Positions 25,616-34,961 of a stretch of 64,000 nucleotides of DNA are shown here, one piece after another (the first letter of the stretch is position 1; each line of letters starts with the position of its first letter). The notes beneath the pieces are model-generated. The model ran no database searches and had not been told where the DNA came from. It saw only the letters and a list, made by a program, of their open reading frames with translations. A program made the position numbers and the translations under genes. The stretch lies in NCBI RefSeq assembly GCF_052115865.1, contig NZ_JBQKME010000002.1:186001-250000 (forward strand). The letters run 5' to 3'. Source of the stretch: Fundicoccus_A sp052115865 (GTDB lineage Bacteria > Bacillota > Bacilli > Lactobacillales > Aerococcaceae).

Positions 25616-26124
25616 GATAAATCATCCATTTCTTGAATAAAATCCTCAATTAGATTTTGATGGTCTGTTGCATTGATTTCACGTTTAATAATTTTTTCCG
25701 CAATTTCAATCGCTATATTCGTAATCTCCGACTTCATATTCCCCATTGTTTGTTGTCTTTCACGTTCCATATCCGCTTTAGCGGCAGTTTTCAATTGAAC
25801 AACATTCGCTTTGGCTTCTTCCATCATGTTGTCTTGAATCTGTAGGCTTTGTTGTTTGGCTTGCAAAACAATTTTGGCAGCTTCATTTTCAGCATTTTTC
25901 AATATTTTTTGCGCTTCTAATTTAGCTTCTTGAGCAGAAGCGCGTTCTGTCGACGCTTTACTTAAGTCAGCATTGATTGTTTCACGTCTAGCTTCTAATA
26001 TATTCATCAAAGGGCCCCAGGCTACTTTTTTAACAATAACAAGTAGTATAACGAAAGCCACTAAGGTGATAATGGTGTTTCCTAAAGCTGTATTATGATT
26101 GGCTGTAAGTAACAAGTAACTCAT
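25612..26124 (-). CDS. atpF: F-ATPase b subunit
   Basis: Peripheral stalk subunit. 170 residues: short external N-terminus, one transmembrane helix (about 14-32, TIITLVAFVILLVIVKKVAW), the conserved PLMNILEARRE where the helix leaves the membrane, then a long charged coiled coil to the C-terminus. Standard length and position between atpE and atpH. Confidence 0.96.
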   Translation of the reverse strand: MSYLLLTANHNTALGNTIITLVAFVILLVIVKKVAWGPLMNILEARRETINADLSKASTERASAQEAKLEAQKILKNAENEAAKIVLQAKQQSLQIQDNMMEEAKANVVQLKTAAKADMERERQQTMGNMKSEITNIAIEIAEKIIKREINATDHQNLIEDFIQEMDDLS

Positions 26125-26145
26125 TTATTAACACCTCTGCTTTTC

Positions 26146-26358
26146 TTATCTAAATACAAGAATAAATGCAATAACGACCGCCATAATTGGAATGGCCTCG
26201 ATTAAACCAACCCCAAGGAACATGGTCATACGTAATTTACCTTCTAATTCTGGTTGGCGTGCGATTGATTCGATTGTTTTAGAAATAACCATCCCGTTAC
26301 CGATTGAAGCACCTAAAGCAGCGATTGATACAGCGATTGCAGCAGCAATTGAATCCAT
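26146..26358 (-). CDS. atpE: F-ATPase c subunit
   Basis: Membrane ring subunit carrying the translocated ion. 70 residues, two helices joined by the polar loop ARQPE (33-37). The ion-binding carboxylate is Glu54 in GLIEAIP. The residue after it is Ala, and the first helix lacks the Gln found in Na+-type c subunits, so it looks proton-specific. This contrasts with the Na+-type ring of the V-ATPase in the same window. Confidence 0.97.
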   Translation of the reverse strand: MDSIAAAIAVSIAALGASIGNGMVISKTIESIARQPELEGKLRMTMFLGVGLIEAIPIMAVVIAFILVFR

Positions 26359-26384
26359 AATTTTTTTCTCCTTAATAATAAATT

Positions 26385-27104
26385 TTATGCGTGTTCTATT
26401 TCAATTTTATGTGATAAGTAAACCATTGTTAACGTCACAAAAATATAAGCTTGGATGGCACCGATAAATAATGAAAATCCTTGCCAAACCATTTGTAGGG
26501 GCATCCCTACTACCCATGTAAATGGTTGATATGATGTTGCCAAGCCTGCAATTAAACCAAGTAAAACTTCCCCAGCAAAAATATTTCCGTACAAACGTAA
26601 AGCCAATGTCAGTGTATTTGTAAACTCTTCAATTAATTTAATTGGGAGTAGAAAACTCACCGGTTTTAAGTAACTTTGAACAAAATAATTTTTCAATCCT
26701 AATTTACTAATCCCTAGGTAATGAGAAAGTAAAATCATTAGTAGGGCTAAACTTAGACAGACCATAGGATCTGCAGTCGGACTTCTCCAATAGCTATATT
26801 CTCCTATGTGAATAATAAAGGGTAAGCCCAAAAAATTAGAAACGAAAACAAATAACAACAAAGTAAAACCTAGTAGTTGATACATTTGAATGCGTTCGTC
26901 TGAGATAGCTCCGCCAACAATACCTTTAACAAAATCAACCAACCATTCTAAAAACAGCTGTCCCTTGCTCGGCTTGTCAGTCGACAATGACTGTGTACAA
27001 TATTTGAGCAATAACCAGATTAATACGACTGTTGCTATTAGAGCTAGCAGCGTATTTAATCCAATAGGAATTCCTAGTAGATCAATTATGCGGGTTTCTT
27101 CCAC
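26385..27104 (-). CDS. atpB: F-ATPase a subunit
   Basis: Membrane stator subunit forming the ion half-channels. About 239 residues with five to six transmembrane helices and the essential arginine in ALRLYGNIFAGE. I start it at GTG 27104, with AAGAAGG eight bases upstream; the frame continues upstream to a TTG at 27128 that has no RBS. First gene of the atp operon; no atpI gene precedes it. Confidence 0.95.
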   Translation of the reverse strand: MEETRIIDLLGIPIGLNTLLALIATVVLIWLLLKYCTQSLSTDKPSKGQLFLEWLVDFVKGIVGGAISDERIQMYQLLGFTLLLFVFVSNFLGLPFIIHIGEYSYWRSPTADPMVCLSLALLMILLSHYLGISKLGLKNYFVQSYLKPVSFLLPIKLIEEFTNTLTLALRLYGNIFAGEVLLGLIAGLATSYQPFTWVVGMPLQMVWQGFSLFIGAIQAYIFVTLTMVYLSHKIEIEHA

Positions 27105-27431
27105 TAGTAGAACCTTCTTTCTTAACAAAATAAATACTTAAAGATTTAAAAAAATAAAAATCTTTCGTATTGAACAACGGATTAATTTTAGCACTTACTT
27201 ACCATGAAAACAAGTTGTAATTGAGTTTCTTCTCATTTCCTCAGAATAAAATCGCAATATTATTATTAAAAAAAGAAATCGAATTGTATAATTTTGATTT
27301 TGTTTTTATGCTTTATTTTTATTTTTTTTGGATTTAAAGCTAACTTTCAGCAACTTTTTGAATGGCTACTATTAATAAATAGCACCTTCGATATTTGACA
27401 GAAAAGAAGTTATCGCCATAAAAAGCGTTAC
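27105..27431. other. atp promoter region and spx-like gene 3' region
   Basis: About 330 bases without a gene. The minus strand holds the atp promoter (27185-27213). The part at 27250-27350 is extremely A+T rich with long T/A tracts. A weak hairpin GTTATCGC/GCGTTAC at 27409-27431 may end the arsenate-reductase-like gene. Confidence 0.6.
27185..27213 (-). promoter_or_regulatory. Predicted promoter of the atp operon
   Basis: Minus strand: TTGTTT (27208-27213), 17-base spacer, TAAAAT (27185-27190) with an extended TGC just before it. About 80 bases upstream of the GTG start of atpB. Confidence 0.65.
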
Positions 27432-27785
27432 TTAAATCCATCTTTGTAAAATTTGCTCCTTAGCACTCACAGTGGCTTTTTCCTCATTGGTGATGAGGGG
27501 TCTTTTAATCAGCATTCCATTTTGAGTTAGTAACTTAACGATTTCTCCAACCGTCATTGAATCCAACTTTTCTTTCAAATTCATTGAACGATACAAGTCT
27601 CCAGATGTATTGATGATTTTCTTTATGGATCCATTATTATCTTCTAAAAGTAGGTTAATAATTGCTTTATTAGGTGGATTGTCTCTTATATCGATGAATC
27701 TATCCACTTTTATGCCCTGATTCTCTAAATATTTAATGGCTTTTTTAGTCGTTGTACAATGGCTTAGCCCGTAAACAGTTAACAA
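27432..27785 (-). CDS. ArsC/Spx family thioredoxin-fold protein
   Basis: 117 residues beginning LTVYGLSHCTTTKKAIKYLE, the ArsC/Spx/YusI fold. Only one cysteine is visible at the active site (Cys10, CTTT) instead of the CxxC of Spx or the CxxxxxR of arsenate reductase. Later RPLITNEEKATV (from about residue 95) matches the family pattern KRP. It may be a single-cysteine YusI-type protein or a regulator; there is no evidence for arsenate reduction. Single gene transcribed away from the atp promoter region of its neighbour. Confidence 0.8.
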   Translation of the reverse strand: MLTVYGLSHCTTTKKAIKYLENQGIKVDRFIDIRDNPPNKAIINLLLEDNNGSIKKIINTSGDLYRSMNLKEKLDSMTVGEIVKLLTQNGMLIKRPLITNEEKATVSAKEQILQRWI

Positions 27786-27874
27786 TACAATCGCTCCTTA
27801 ATCCTTAATTTTTATTTATGTTTCTATTTTTCTTACTTCTTGCATGTTAAAATCCCATCAAAGGAGTGAAATAG

Positions 27875-28336
27875 ATGAAATCAATTATCCCAAGTTTATG
27901 GTTTAGCGATAACAATTGCGAAGAAGCTATTCATTACTATGTCTCAGTTTTCCCAAATTCAACCGTTGATTCAATTGCTTACTATCCTGATGAATCATTA
28001 GACGAACATTTTGCGAATATGGCAAATAAAGTTATTACTGCTGAATTTACTTTAAACAATCAACGATTTATTGGCTTGGATGGTGGCCCAACTTTCCGAT
28101 TTAACGAAGCTATTTCCTTTACTATTGAATGTGCCAATCAAGCTGAAATTGACTACTATTGGGACAAATTATCTCATGTCGCTGAAGCAGAACAATGTGG
28201 CTGGGTAAAAGATAAATTTGGTCTATCTTGGCAGATTATCCCAGACAATCTGGGTGAACTTCTTACCACTGATAGTAAAATCCAAGCCATGATGACAATG
28301 AAAAAAATTATTATTGACGATTTAATTAAGGCTTAA
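27875..28336 (+). CDS. PhnB-like VOC superfamily protein
   Basis: 153 residues of the glyoxalase/VOC fold in its PhnB ('3-demethylubiquinone methyltransferase-like') branch. Signatures: PSLWFSDNNCEEAIHYYVSVFPNS, given here as residues 6-29, and GLDGGPTFRFNEAISF, then GWVKDKFGLSWQIIP. PhnB-like proteins are common and have no agreed reaction. RBS AAAGGAG precedes the ATG. It ends at a bidirectional terminator shared with mvaS. Confidence 0.88.
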   Translation: MKSIIPSLWFSDNNCEEAIHYYVSVFPNSTVDSIAYYPDESLDEHFANMANKVITAEFTLNNQRFIGLDGGPTFRFNEAISFTIECANQAEIDYYWDKLSHVAEAEQCGWVKDKFGLSWQIIPDNLGELLTTDSKIQAMMTMKKIIIDDLIKA

Positions 28337-28410
28337 AAAAATAGAACATCTTACAATTACAACGATAGCTCAAGATAAAAGCGGCTGCATTTGAAAGATG
28401 TTCTTTTTGT
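28337..28410. terminator. Bidirectional terminator between VOC gene and mvaS
   Basis: Arms AGAACATCTT (28343-28352) and AAGATGTTCT (28395-28404) with A run before and TTTTT after; the 42-base loop is otherwise unstructured to the eye. Confidence 0.75.
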
Positions 28411-29609
28411 TAGGACTTATAGGCGTAATAACGACGGTGGGCATCAATTCTACTCAAATAGAAGCCTTCCCCGTCTGTTCCTTCACTGACTTCTACTACT
28501 TCTTCAGTGGTGGTTAGAGTTTGACTAAAAATTTCTTCATAAGCTTCGATGGATAGTTTTTCACGGCGATCAAAATGTGCGATAATCATATTTTTATCTA
28601 AGGTATCTAAATATTGAGGCTGTAAGATACCTGTAATCAATTCAGCAACCGCTCCTGATCCATAGCTAAATAATCCCAAAACATCTCCACTGTTTAGTTT
28701 TTCAGCAAAAATTAAAAGAGAAATTAAGCTTAAGTAAAGGGAACCTGTATACAGATTACCTACCTGTCTATTTAAAACAGTTGAAGCTGGATATATATTT
28801 TGCCAAGCTTTAATCATATTCTCTTTTGTCTTGTCATCTAGTATATTTGATTTACTTTCTGAATACTTATCTAAAGCTTTTTTACCCATTTTTGTAAATG
28901 GTAAATGAAAGACCATAGCCTTAATTGTTTGCAGATAGTTTGCATCTACTTCTTCAAAACGTTCCATCACTTTTAAATACAAATCTTGATAAAGTTGAGT
29001 TGAAAAAGGTCCGTCTACTAAAGCAACATCTGAATAGTGTGGACGCCAAAAATCAAATTGATTACTTGTAACACTGATACTCTCTTGATTGATAGCTAAA
29101 ATACTTGGGTTAGCTGTGATTAAGATGGCAACAGCCCCTGCTCCTTGCGTCACTTCACCTGAAGTATGTAATCCATAACGCGCAATATCAGCTGAAACAA
29201 CTAACACTTTACGTTGCGGACGCAATTGAACATAGTCACAAGCAGACTGAATACCTGCTGTTGTACCGTAGCAGGCTTGTTTAATTTCATAACCTTTCGC
29301 GTAAGGTTGGATATTTAATAATTCATGTAAATAAATTGCTGATGCTTTAGAAAAATCAAACGAAGACTCCGTTGCAAATATAATTTGGTCGATTGTTTCT
29401 AAATCTTCATCCGTTAAAATTTCTTTGGCTGCATTAGCCGCTAGGGCAACAATATCTTGTTCAAGTAAAGGAACGGCCATCTTTTCTTGACCAATACCAA
29501 TCAGATATTTATCAGGGTCAACACCTCTAGCATTTGCTAAATCTTCCGTATCTACATAGTGTTGTGGAATATAAAGCCCAATTTTATCGATACCGACAGT
29601 TATTGACAT
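28410..29609 (-). CDS. mvaS: Hydroxymethylglutaryl-CoA synthase
   Basis: Condenses acetyl-CoA with acetoacetyl-CoA to HMG-CoA, second step of the mevalonate pathway. 399 residues, thiolase-like fold. Catalytic Glu in FATESSFD (about 80), Cys in KQACYGTTAG (about 113) and His in FHLPFTKMGKKAL (about 235). Slightly longer than the enterococcal enzyme (383). It follows mvaA by 32 bases in one operon. Confidence 0.97.
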   Translation of the reverse strand: MSITVGIDKIGLYIPQHYVDTEDLANARGVDPDKYLIGIGQEKMAVPLLEQDIVALAANAAKEILTDEDLETIDQIIFATESSFDFSKASAIYLHELLNIQPYAKGYEIKQACYGTTAGIQSACDYVQLRPQRKVLVVSADIARYGLHTSGEVTQGAGAVAILITANPSILAINQESISVTSNQFDFWRPHYSDVALVDGPFSTQLYQDLYLKVMERFEEVDANYLQTIKAMVFHLPFTKMGKKALDKYSESKSNILDDKTKENMIKAWQNIYPASTVLNRQVGNLYTGSLYLSLISLLIFAEKLNSGDVLGLFSYGSGAVAELITGILQPQYLDTLDKNMIIAHFDRREKLSIEAYEEIFSQTLTTTEEVVEVSEGTDGEGFYLSRIDAHRRYYAYKS

Positions 29610-29641
29610 ACGTTTCCTCTCTTTCTATCATAAATGATACT

Positions 29642-30907
29642 TTATCCTTTATTTTTTCTAACTTCTTTTAAAGCCTCTTTAGCTGTCGTTTGGCTAATTG
29701 TTTTTTGATGCTTTAAAAAATCAATGACTTGGCTCACTTCATCATCTTTTGCACCGACTTGCAAGGCAAGACTTTTCGCATGTAAAGACATATGGCCTTT
29801 TTGTATGCCATCTGTTACTAATGCAAGAACAGCAGCATAATTTTGCGCTAAACCTACAGCGGCGATTATTCCTGCAAGTCTTTCTGCATCCGGATTACCA
29901 AGCAAATCAAGTGACCATTGAGCAATCGGATGGACCGCAATCGTACCACCAACAGTTCCAATCGCTAGCGGCAATGACAAAGTTCCTACAAGCTCATTGG
30001 TTTTCTTATCAATCTCCCAGTTCGTTAGGGATTGATAGCGACCATTACGACTAGCATAAGCATGCGCACCTGCTTCAACCGCTCGCCAATCATTCCCAGT
30101 TGCAATAACAACTGAATCGATTCCGTTCATAATGCCTTTATTATGGGTTGCGGCACGATAGGGATCCAAATTAGCATATCGACTGGCTTGTTCGACCTTA
30201 TTAGCAATCTTTTCGGCTTCCATTGCATTCTCATGAAGACTTAAAATCGGTACTTTAGCTTGGGCTGTTGTAATAGATGATTCAGAATAATTCGATAAAA
30301 TGCTAAATAAAATCGGACTATCAATCATGCTAGAAATCTCTGGCGCAATGCCTTCAAGCACGGTATTGATAGCATTAGCTCCCATCGCTTCAGCCGGGTC
30401 CATACTTAAATAGACCACTAAAAAAATAGCTTCTTTTCCATCACTCTTACTATCAATCCATAAATCCCTCGGTCCAGCTCCTCTTTTTACCATGTTGTTA
30501 GCAAAAGAACGAGCTATTTCTAATAAGCGATCTTTATTTTCTAAGATTATTTGACGCTTTTTATCCACATCATTGACGTTGGTAAAAACAATTTGTCCAA
30601 TAATTTCTCGACTCGAAACGTTCACGATGATATTATTTAGTTTTTTTGCCCCATTACTTGCCGCTGCAATAACCGAAGGCTCTTCGACTACCATCGGCAC
30701 AACATAAGGTTCGCCATTGATCGAGAAATTTACAGCCACACCTAAAGGTAATTCATAATTAAATAAATAATTTTCCACCATGTGGTTGGCAACATCTTCC
30801 GGTAAGTTTTTGCTCGATTTTTCAGGCTGTAGAAAACCTAATTTTTCTAATAAATCTAATCGCTCTTGTTGCGATCTCTTATAGAAATTTTTAAATGGTT
30901 GTTCCAA
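29642..30907 (-). CDS. mvaA: Class II hydroxymethylglutaryl-CoA reductase
   Basis: Reduces HMG-CoA to mevalonate. 421 residues. Class II features: ENYLFNYELPLGVAVNF near the N-terminus, DPAEAMGANAINTVLEG (cofactor-binding region), ATHNKGIMNGIDSVVIATGNDWRA-type segment (from about 253), and PLAIGTVGGTI. Unlike E. faecalis, where reductase and thiolase are fused (mvaE), this is a stand-alone reductase. Its product feeds isopentenyl diphosphate for undecaprenyl carrier synthesis. Confidence 0.96.
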   Translation of the reverse strand: MEQPFKNFYKRSQQERLDLLEKLGFLQPEKSSKNLPEDVANHMVENYLFNYELPLGVAVNFSINGEPYVVPMVVEEPSVIAAASNGAKKLNNIIVNVSSREIIGQIVFTNVNDVDKKRQIILENKDRLLEIARSFANNMVKRGAGPRDLWIDSKSDGKEAIFLVVYLSMDPAEAMGANAINTVLEGIAPEISSMIDSPILFSILSNYSESSITTAQAKVPILSLHENAMEAEKIANKVEQASRYANLDPYRAATHNKGIMNGIDSVVIATGNDWRAVEAGAHAYASRNGRYQSLTNWEIDKKTNELVGTLSLPLAIGTVGGTIAVHPIAQWSLDLLGNPDAERLAGIIAAVGLAQNYAAVLALVTDGIQKGHMSLHAKSLALQVGAKDDEVSQVIDFLKHQKTISQTTAKEALKEVRKNKG

Positions 30908-30951
30908 TCCTTATACCTCCACAATCTTCAGTAAAAATAGTCTATCATAGT

Positions 30952-30971
30952 TCATTAGTACCTGCTAATGA
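30952..30971. promoter_or_regulatory. Palindrome upstream of mvaA
   Basis: TCATTAG and CTAATGA form a perfect 7-base dyad with a six-base centre, about 45 bases before the mvaA start. It could be an operator or a short hairpin; no regulator is known to me for it. Confidence 0.4.
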
Positions 30972-31030
30972 TGCGAAATAATTTAACGTATTCTTATTTG
31001 ATTTTGCTTATTTATTAGTGTTTAACTTGC

Positions 31031-31076
31031 AAGGAAAAAGTCGTAAGTCACTCATCTTGTTGAGTGGCTTACGACT
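31031..31076 (-). terminator. Terminator of the tdk-upp gene group
   Basis: A 16-base stem (31039-31054 with 31061-31076, one G-T pair) with a six-base loop. On the minus strand it is followed by CTTTTTCC. It lies just after the upp stop. Confidence 0.85.
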
Positions 31077-31106
31077 CTAATCTTCTTAATACTTTTAATT
31101 AAAAGG

Positions 31107-31745
31107 TTATTTTGTCCCGAAAATACGGTCACCAGCATCACCTAAGCCAGGTAAGATATAGCCATTTTCATCCAGACGCTCATCTAAAGCGGCTGTATAA
31201 ATATCAACACCAGGATATTTTGCTTGAACTGCTTGTACACCTTCTGGTGCAGCTACTAAACTAACAAAAATAATATTTTCAGGGCTGCAGTTATATTTAG
31301 TAGTTAAGATATCAAGTGCTGCAACAGCAGAACTACCTGTCGCAAGCATCGGATCGACTACGAAAAGTTTACGTTCATCGATATCGGTTGGAAACTTAGC
31401 AAAATATTCAATGGCTTCAAGGGTTTCATGGTCACGATAAAGTCCGATATGACCCACACGAGCAGATGGAACTAATTTTAGAATTCCATCAACCATCCCA
31501 AGGCCAGCTCTTAAAATAGGAACGATAGCTAATTTTTTACCTGCAATATGTTTTTGAGTCGTCTTAACTAATGGTGTCTCAATTTCGATATCTTCTAGTG
31601 GTAGGTCGCGTGTTATTTCATAAGCCATCAACATCGCTATTTCATTCGTAACCTCACGAAATTCTTTTGTTGATGTATTTTTATCACGAATAATTGTCAA
31701 CTTGTGTTTGATCAATGGATGCTCCACTACTGTAAATTTAGCCAT
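31107..31745 (-). CDS. upp: Uracil phosphoribosyltransferase
   Basis: Salvages uracil to UMP using PRPP. 212 residues with the PRPP loop DPMLATGSSAVAA (about 131-143), the family C-terminus YILPGLGDAGDRIFGTK, and PILRAGLGMVDG. It follows glyA in the order tdk-prfA-prmC-ywlC-glyA-upp common in Lactobacillales, where it usually lies next to the atp operon; here the mevalonate genes stand between. Confidence 0.98.
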   Translation of the reverse strand: MAKFTVVEHPLIKHKLTIIRDKNTSTKEFREVTNEIAMLMAYEITRDLPLEDIEIETPLVKTTQKHIAGKKLAIVPILRAGLGMVDGILKLVPSARVGHIGLYRDHETLEAIEYFAKFPTDIDERKLFVVDPMLATGSSAVAALDILTTKYNCSPENIIFVSLVAAPEGVQAVQAKYPGVDIYTAALDERLDENGYILPGLGDAGDRIFGTK

Positions 31746-31784
31746 TATTCATTCCCCCAATTTTCTTTATTTTTCAATTGTCTA

Positions 31785-33017
31785 TTATACTGTAAACAAT
31801 GGTTTATTTTCAACGATAGTTTTCACTTTATCACGAATTGAATCTAATTCAGCTTGGTCAGTTGTTTGTAAAGAGCTAATCATAAGCTCTGCAATTAAAG
31901 CAGCTTCATCTTCTTTAACCCCTCGGGTCGTAATGGCTGCTGTACCGACACGAATACCACTTGTTTCAACAAACGATTTTTGATCATTCGGGATAGAATT
32001 TTTGTTGACCGTAATCCCTACTGCTTCAAGTCGTTCTTGTGCTTCTTTTCCAGTTATCCCTAAAGGCGTTACATCTAGCATAAACAGATGATTATCACTT
32101 CCAGCAGAAATAACACACATTGAGCTTTTATTAAAGACTTCAACCATGGCTTGGACATTTTTTAAAACTTGTCCAATATAGTCTTTAAAGTAAGGTTGCA
32201 AGGCTTCATGGAAAGCAACTGCTTTAGCTGCAATGACATGTTCTAAAGGACCTCCTTGAGTTCCTGGGAAAACTGCGCTATTTAATTTTTTCGCATGTTC
32301 TTTTTTAGCTAAAATAACACCGCCACGAGGGCCCCGCAATGTTTTATGCGTTGTCGTTGTCACCACATCGGCAAAAGGAACAGGATTTTGATGGTAACCT
32401 GTTGCGACTAAACCAGCGATATGCGCCATATCCACAAAGTAGATAGCCCCAACTTCTTTAGCAATCTTACCAATCCGCTCAAAATCGATGTGACGTGAAT
32501 AAGCACTGGCGCCAGCAATAATCATCTTTGGTTTTACTTCATGCGCGATTTTTTCCAGAGCATCGTAGTCAAGTAATTCATTTTCATCTACCCCGTAACT
32601 GTACATTTCATAAGATTGGCCACTAAAATTAACAGGTGAACCATGGGTTAAATGGCCTCCTTGTGATAAGTCCATTCCTAAAACTTTATCGCCAGGATTT
32701 AAAAAAGCCCTATAAACCGCTAAGTTAGCTGATGAACCTGAGTGTGGTTGCACATTCGCAAATTCTGCTCCAAACAAACTCTTTACACGATCAATCGCTA
32801 ATTGTTCTATTTGATCAACAAATTCACAACCGCCATAGTAACGACGATTCGGATAACCTTCTGCGTATTTATTCGTTAAGACGCTCCCTTGCGCTGCCAT
32901 CACATCGTCTGACACAAAATTTTCAGATGCAATTAACTCAATGCCATGCATTTGACGTTGCTCTTCTTTAGCAATTAATTCAAAAATTTGTAAATCCTTT
33001 ACATAGTAATTTTCCAT
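31785..33017 (-). CDS. glyA: Serine hydroxymethyltransferase
   Basis: Interconverts serine and glycine with tetrahydrofolate, the main source of one-carbon units. 410 residues, PLP-dependent. The cofactor lysine lies in VTTTTHKTLRGPRGG (about 225-239). Other signatures are ELIASENFVS near residue 27 and NKYAEGYPNRRYYGG. Typical length. Confidence 0.98.
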   Translation of the reverse strand: MENYYVKDLQIFELIAKEEQRQMHGIELIASENFVSDDVMAAQGSVLTNKYAEGYPNRRYYGGCEFVDQIEQLAIDRVKSLFGAEFANVQPHSGSSANLAVYRAFLNPGDKVLGMDLSQGGHLTHGSPVNFSGQSYEMYSYGVDENELLDYDALEKIAHEVKPKMIIAGASAYSRHIDFERIGKIAKEVGAIYFVDMAHIAGLVATGYHQNPVPFADVVTTTTHKTLRGPRGGVILAKKEHAKKLNSAVFPGTQGGPLEHVIAAKAVAFHEALQPYFKDYIGQVLKNVQAMVEVFNKSSMCVISAGSDNHLFMLDVTPLGITGKEAQERLEAVGITVNKNSIPNDQKSFVETSGIRVGTAAITTRGVKEDEAALIAELMISSLQTTDQAELDSIRDKVKTIVENKPLFTV

Positions 33018-33042
33018 AGACCACTCACTCCATTCATATTAC

Positions 33043-34074
33043 TCAAATCAAATAATTTGCTGCTTTGGTACTTCGATTAATATACGCATGTGCGGCATCC
33101 GATTCTGCCAAACCTTGCAATAAAATAATCTCACAATTACTTTGTTCTAAATAACGCAAGCCAGCATACAATTCTTTTGTATGCCTAGCAATATCGCCAC
33201 GAGGACCTAATGAATAAGTCGATGTCACTGCCGTTTCGTCCTGCAACAAACGCAACCATTCTTCATCGGCTAATACACCGATATTTATTTTTGAATTTCG
33301 AATAAAACTTTGCCATTCGCCCAAAGTATTATGAGCGTCCACCAGATAAACAGCCTGTTTCGGGCTATAGTGGACATATTTTACCCCAGGCGAGAGTAAA
33401 TCTTGGCTCTTTAATTGTTCTTCGGCCGACATCTCAATGACGGGGATATTTAGTTGACTGAGCATTTGCGACGTAATCGCTCCAGGTCGTAAAACCACAA
33501 TGCGATCATCTTCGGCTATCACAACCGTCGACTCGACACCAATATGGGTTTGCTTGCTAGCAGCTTTCACCACGCCATCAATGGCACCGGATAGATCATT
33601 TAAAACATGTTCCATCCGCGTCGGACTCGGTTTACCTGATAGATTGGCACTTGGACCAACCAGTGGAAAACCAGTCATTTCAATCAGAAGTAAGGTTTCT
33701 AATTGATTAGGCATCCGAAGTGAAACCGTAGGTCTGCCTGCAGAAATACTAGGAGCGAACATTCCTTCTTTAGCTGGAAAAATAATCGTTAATGGGCCCG
33801 GCCAAAACCGATCCATCAAATCATTTGCTGTTTGATTCACTCGTTCGACATAATGGCTAACCATCTCACGATTGGCAATATGGACAATTAATGGATTATC
33901 ACTTGGACGACCTTTGACTTCAAACACTTTTTTCACAGCTACTTCATCGTTAGCAATCGCGCCTAGCCCAAAAACAGTTTCCGTTGGAAAAGCAACCAGG
34001 CCACCTTCTTTAAGAATTCCAGCTGCTTCCTTTAAATTGTCAAAATCAAAGATCTTTGTTTGGTGATTCTCCAT
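33043..34074 (-). CDS. ywlC: L-threonylcarbamoyladenylate synthase (Sua5/YwlC)
   Basis: Makes threonylcarbamoyl-AMP for the t6A modification at position 37 of ANN-decoding tRNAs. 343 residues: N-terminal YrdC/Sua5 domain (GGLVAFPTETVFGLGA, about 19-34; KGRPSDNPLIVHI) and a C-terminal Sua5 domain (LLSPGVKYVHYSPK, about 225-238). Position between prmC and glyA is conserved in bacilli and lactic acid bacteria. Confidence 0.96.
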   Translation of the reverse strand: MENHQTKIFDFDNLKEAAGILKEGGLVAFPTETVFGLGAIANDEVAVKKVFEVKGRPSDNPLIVHIANREMVSHYVERVNQTANDLMDRFWPGPLTIIFPAKEGMFAPSISAGRPTVSLRMPNQLETLLLIEMTGFPLVGPSANLSGKPSPTRMEHVLNDLSGAIDGVVKAASKQTHIGVESTVVIAEDDRIVVLRPGAITSQMLSQLNIPVIEMSAEEQLKSQDLLSPGVKYVHYSPKQAVYLVDAHNTLGEWQSFIRNSKINIGVLADEEWLRLLQDETAVTSTYSLGPRGDIARHTKELYAGLRYLEQSNCEIILLQGLAESDAAHAYINRSTKAANYLI

Positions 34075-34103
34075 AATTAAAAGCCTCTTCCTAATAAATA
34101 TCT

Positions 34104-34961
34104 CTACATTTCATGTATCCATACATACCGATCCAATTGATTAAAATCTGTTAATACCTCAACCTTTGCCTTAGGAAAGGCTTGTTCAAAAATTTGCTTC
34201 ACTGCTTCACCTTGCCTAAAACCAATCTCGAAAATTAATTGTCCCTTTGCTTGTAAATATTGTGCGATATTTGAAGCCAAGCGCTGATAAATGCCTAAGC
34301 CATTTTCTTCAGCAAATAAAGCAAGTGATGGTTCATATTTTTTGACACTTTCATCCATCAAGGCTAATTCATCTGAACTAATATAGGGTGGATTCGAAAG
34401 AATCAAATCGAATTTTTCATTATCTGCTATTGCGTTCAATAAGTCACTTTGTACAAACTCAACATCAACATTTAATGCTGCTGCATTTTCTTTAGCAACC
34501 GCTAAAGCAGCTTTGGAAATATCCAAGGCTTTAACAGATGTCTGGGGATATTTTTTCTTAATCATAATCGCTAAAATACCTGTCCCCGTACCAATATCTA
34601 AAACTTTTGCTTGGGGATTTTTACTTAACAAGTCGTGGGCTAATTCTATAATGCCTGAAGTTTCTTCGCGCGGAATCAAGGTATCGGTTGTCACTTTAAA
34701 CCGCTCACCCATAAATTCAGTATAACCTAAAATATACTGAATAGGTTCATCCATGGCTAAACGATTTAAAATAGTTTCAAATTGTTGCCAATCTTCAGAC
34801 AAAACGGGCTGATGCAAGTTTTTGACAACATCTGTTAAGCTTAAGTCAAAGGACAGCATCCAATAGGTCCTAGCTAAATTAGGATCAAGTTTGTTTTTTT
34901 CTAAAAAAATTGAAGCTCGGTGAAGAGCTTCATGTAAGGTTTGACTAGACTTGTGGTCCAT
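34104..34961 (-). CDS. prmC: Release-factor glutamine methyltransferase PrmC
   Basis: Methylates the glutamine of the GGQ motif in RF1 and RF2. 285 residues: N-terminal helical domain, SAM loop VLDIGTGTGILAI (about 117-129), and the substrate motif SNPPYIS (about 187-193). It overlaps the end of prfA, whose product is its substrate, by 17 bases. Confidence 0.97.
   Translation of the reverse strand: MDHKSSQTLHEALHRASIFLEKNKLDPNLARTYWMLSFDLSLTDVVKNLHQPVLSEDWQQFETILNRLAMDEPIQYILGYTEFMGERFKVTTDTLIPREETSGIIELAHDLLSKNPQAKVLDIGTGTGILAIMIKKKYPQTSVKALDISKAALAVAKENAAALNVDVEFVQSDLLNAIADNEKFDLILSNPPYISSDELALMDESVKKYEPSLALFAEENGLGIYQRLASNIAQYLQAKGQLIFEIGFRQGEAVKQIFEQAFPKAKVEVLTDFNQLDRYVWIHEM

Noticed and set aside
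25223..26124. Frameshift as the cause of the short delta subunit
   Set aside because: atpF is complete and its stop overlaps the delta start, so there is no leftover coding sequence for the missing domain.
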